Shown: one piece after another, positions 22,393-23,075 of the stretch
Numbering within the stretch: the first letter of the stretch is position 1
Layout of the letters: each line of letters begins with the position of its first letter
Source of the DNA: G039029935 sp039029935
GTDB lineage: Bacteria; Chloroflexota; Anaerolineae; Caldilineales; Caldilineaceae
DNA length: 23,075 bases
Direction: 5' to 3'
Assembly (NCBI GenBank): GCA_039029935.1
Contig: JBCCFC010000030.1
Location: forward strand, 1 to 23,075
Notes under the pieces: model-generated
Databases searched by the model: none
What the model was told of the DNA's origin: nothing
Seen by the model: the letters and a program-made list of their open reading frames with translations, nothing else
Made by a program: the position numbers and the translations under genes

Positions 22393-22784
22393 CAGAAATG
22401 AAATCTCTGGTGGAGACCTACCGCGAACAAAACCATCTCTTTTCACTTGTCATGATGATTCCAACTGAGCCAACCGCGCTTGATAGCAAATACACCGTTT
22501 TGGTCAGTGCCCCTTGGCTGGATGATCTGTTGCTCAAAGACGCCATTGACCGCATTTTGTACGACTTGATTGAACAGCTTGGCTCAACAGAATCACCACT
22601 CTATCGCAAATTATCACGTATTGCGGTACGCCATAGCAACGACCCATTTGTACAAGAAATCACATCTGTCCTTGAGGTTGATATTGATACTGGTGAACTG
22701 ATGATTCAGAATTGTACAATTCACGGTGTGCATGTTGAACGAGCGATCATCTTGGAGTCGCGCGAATTGCTAGTGTATGCGTGA
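22371..22784 (+). CDS. hypothetical protein, 137 residues
   Basis: Not recognised. A small soluble alpha/beta protein with no signal peptide. Visible segments are LFSLVMMIPTEPT, KYTVLVSAPWLDDLLLKDAIDRILYDLIEQLG, LYRKLSRIAVRHSNDPFV and an acidic strand region ending VERAIILESRELLVYA. SD GGAG lies 7 nt before ATG 22371, which is good support for translation. It sits between the two copies of the leader element and behind the HAEQ remnant. Size and position would suit an immunity- or antitoxin-type protein, but this is inference from context only. Confidence 0.7.
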   Translation: MAKKTLVTEMKSLVETYREQNHLFSLVMMIPTEPTALDSKYTVLVSAPWLDDLLLKDAIDRILYDLIEQLGSTESPLYRKLSRIAVRHSNDPFVQEITSVLEVDIDTGELMIQNCTIHGVHVERAIILESRELLVYA

Positions 22785-22838
22785 CCAACGAAACCAACGC
22801 CCTGTCATTAATAGCAACTCGAACAAGGACATCCATCA

Positions 22839-22943
22839 AATGCGGCTTTGACGCGCCACCAAGCCTCATTTGATGAGGCGTGACTACCTAGCCCTACGGT
22901 TTTAACCCAGGGCGGCACAAACCAACCACTAAACAGGAGACAA
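22839..22943 (+). other. two-hairpin leader element, copy B
   Basis: AATGCGGCTT (22839-22848) is followed by AAGCCTCATT-TGATGAGGC (hairpin 22863-22879), then GCCCTACGGTTTTAACCC closed by AGGGC (22891-22913), and AGGAGACAA (22935-22943). The upstream AATGCGGCTT pairs with AAGCCTCATT at 9 of 10 positions, competing with the downstream ATGAGG. ATG 22948 lies 7 nt past AGGAGA. The pairing potential of both folds is kept relative to copy A although the sequences differ. Confidence 0.6.
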
Positions 22944-22947
22944 CATC

Positions 22948-23022
22948 ATGACAACCGAACAATTGCATCCAACTGTCGCCGAACGCATTGATGAGGTGCA
23001 ACGACGAGAGACAACGGCATAG
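22948..23022 (+). CDS. small ORF, 24 codons, with strong ribosome-binding site
   Basis: ATG with AGGAGA 7 nt upstream opens a 24-residue frame (MTTEQLHPTVAERIDEVQRR plus four residues) ending in TAG. Hydrophilic, helical, no homologue recognised. It may be a leader peptide controlled by element B, or the front of a gene broken by a stop codon; the window ends 53 bp later, so the second option cannot be tested here. Confidence 0.35.
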   Translation: MTTEQLHPTVAERIDEVQRRETTA

Positions 23023-23075
23023 CTGTTGCTCGGCATATAGGGGTATGAGCCAAATCTGTCCGGTATGCATCTCAA

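Noticed and set aside
19375..22943. Integron attC sites in the structured element or the duplicated leader
   Set aside because: One RYYYAAC-like box (19398-19404) exists, but no matching GTTRRRY at the paired position, no integrase gene, and the leader copies lack both boxes.

Overview
The window reads as a bacterial chromosome segment, most likely from a Chloroflexota (Anaerolineae/Caldilineae-like) genome. This is an inference from gene content: large multi-pass proteins of the PTPS-related/GT-C type, a fused SCOT-type CoA-transferase, a solute-binding plus VWA protein, an Rpn-family protein with a DUF4351-like tail, a CHAT protease, and many small hypothetical and toxin-antitoxin genes. 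No rRNA, tRNA, CRISPR array, transposase or phage structural gene is visible.

Layout. At 1-2949, on the minus strand, a HEPN protein, a small BolA-like protein and a 704-residue CHAT protease with a macro/M17-N-like front domain lie 12 and 28 bp apart. An intrinsic terminator (2992-3039) separates them from a second minus-strand operon (10482-3055): two paralogous GT-C-like membrane proteins, a Nudix hydrolase and pheT. A truncated Phd/YefM antitoxin remnant sits directly upstream, and the operon appears to start with a leaderless message. Next come a glutathione S-transferase (10838-11467) and a thiolase/CoA-transferase operon (14329-11678) ending in a clear terminator. A thioredoxin-fold protein (14793-15278) is transcribed divergently from a hairpin-rich 460-bp spacer. 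Minus-strand genes follow: an Rpn-like nuclease, then a VWA protein and a metallo-beta-lactamase-fold hydrolase in one operon. An SMP-30/gluconolactonase-like gene (19731-20669) lies on the plus strand behind a 193-nt highly self-complementary element.

The right end (20859-23075) is accessory in character: an unknown 201-residue protein, a Phd/YefM antitoxin with an overlapping 86-residue toxin candidate, and two unknown or decayed ORFs, each preceded by a copy of the same ~100-nt two-hairpin leader ending in AGGAGA.

How the genes work together. Thiolase and CoA-transferase form a beta-keto-acid activation/cleavage pair (3-oxoadipate- or acetoacetate-type). The Nudix and pheT genes are translationally coupled. 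HEPN/BolA-like/CHAT is a candidate stress or defence module. The non-coding parts are unusually rich in inverted repeats: two related perfect palindromes, a 17-bp hairpin repeat in two copies, a 31-bp imperfect inverted repeat, the 193-nt multibranched element and the duplicated leader. These are the most novel-looking features.
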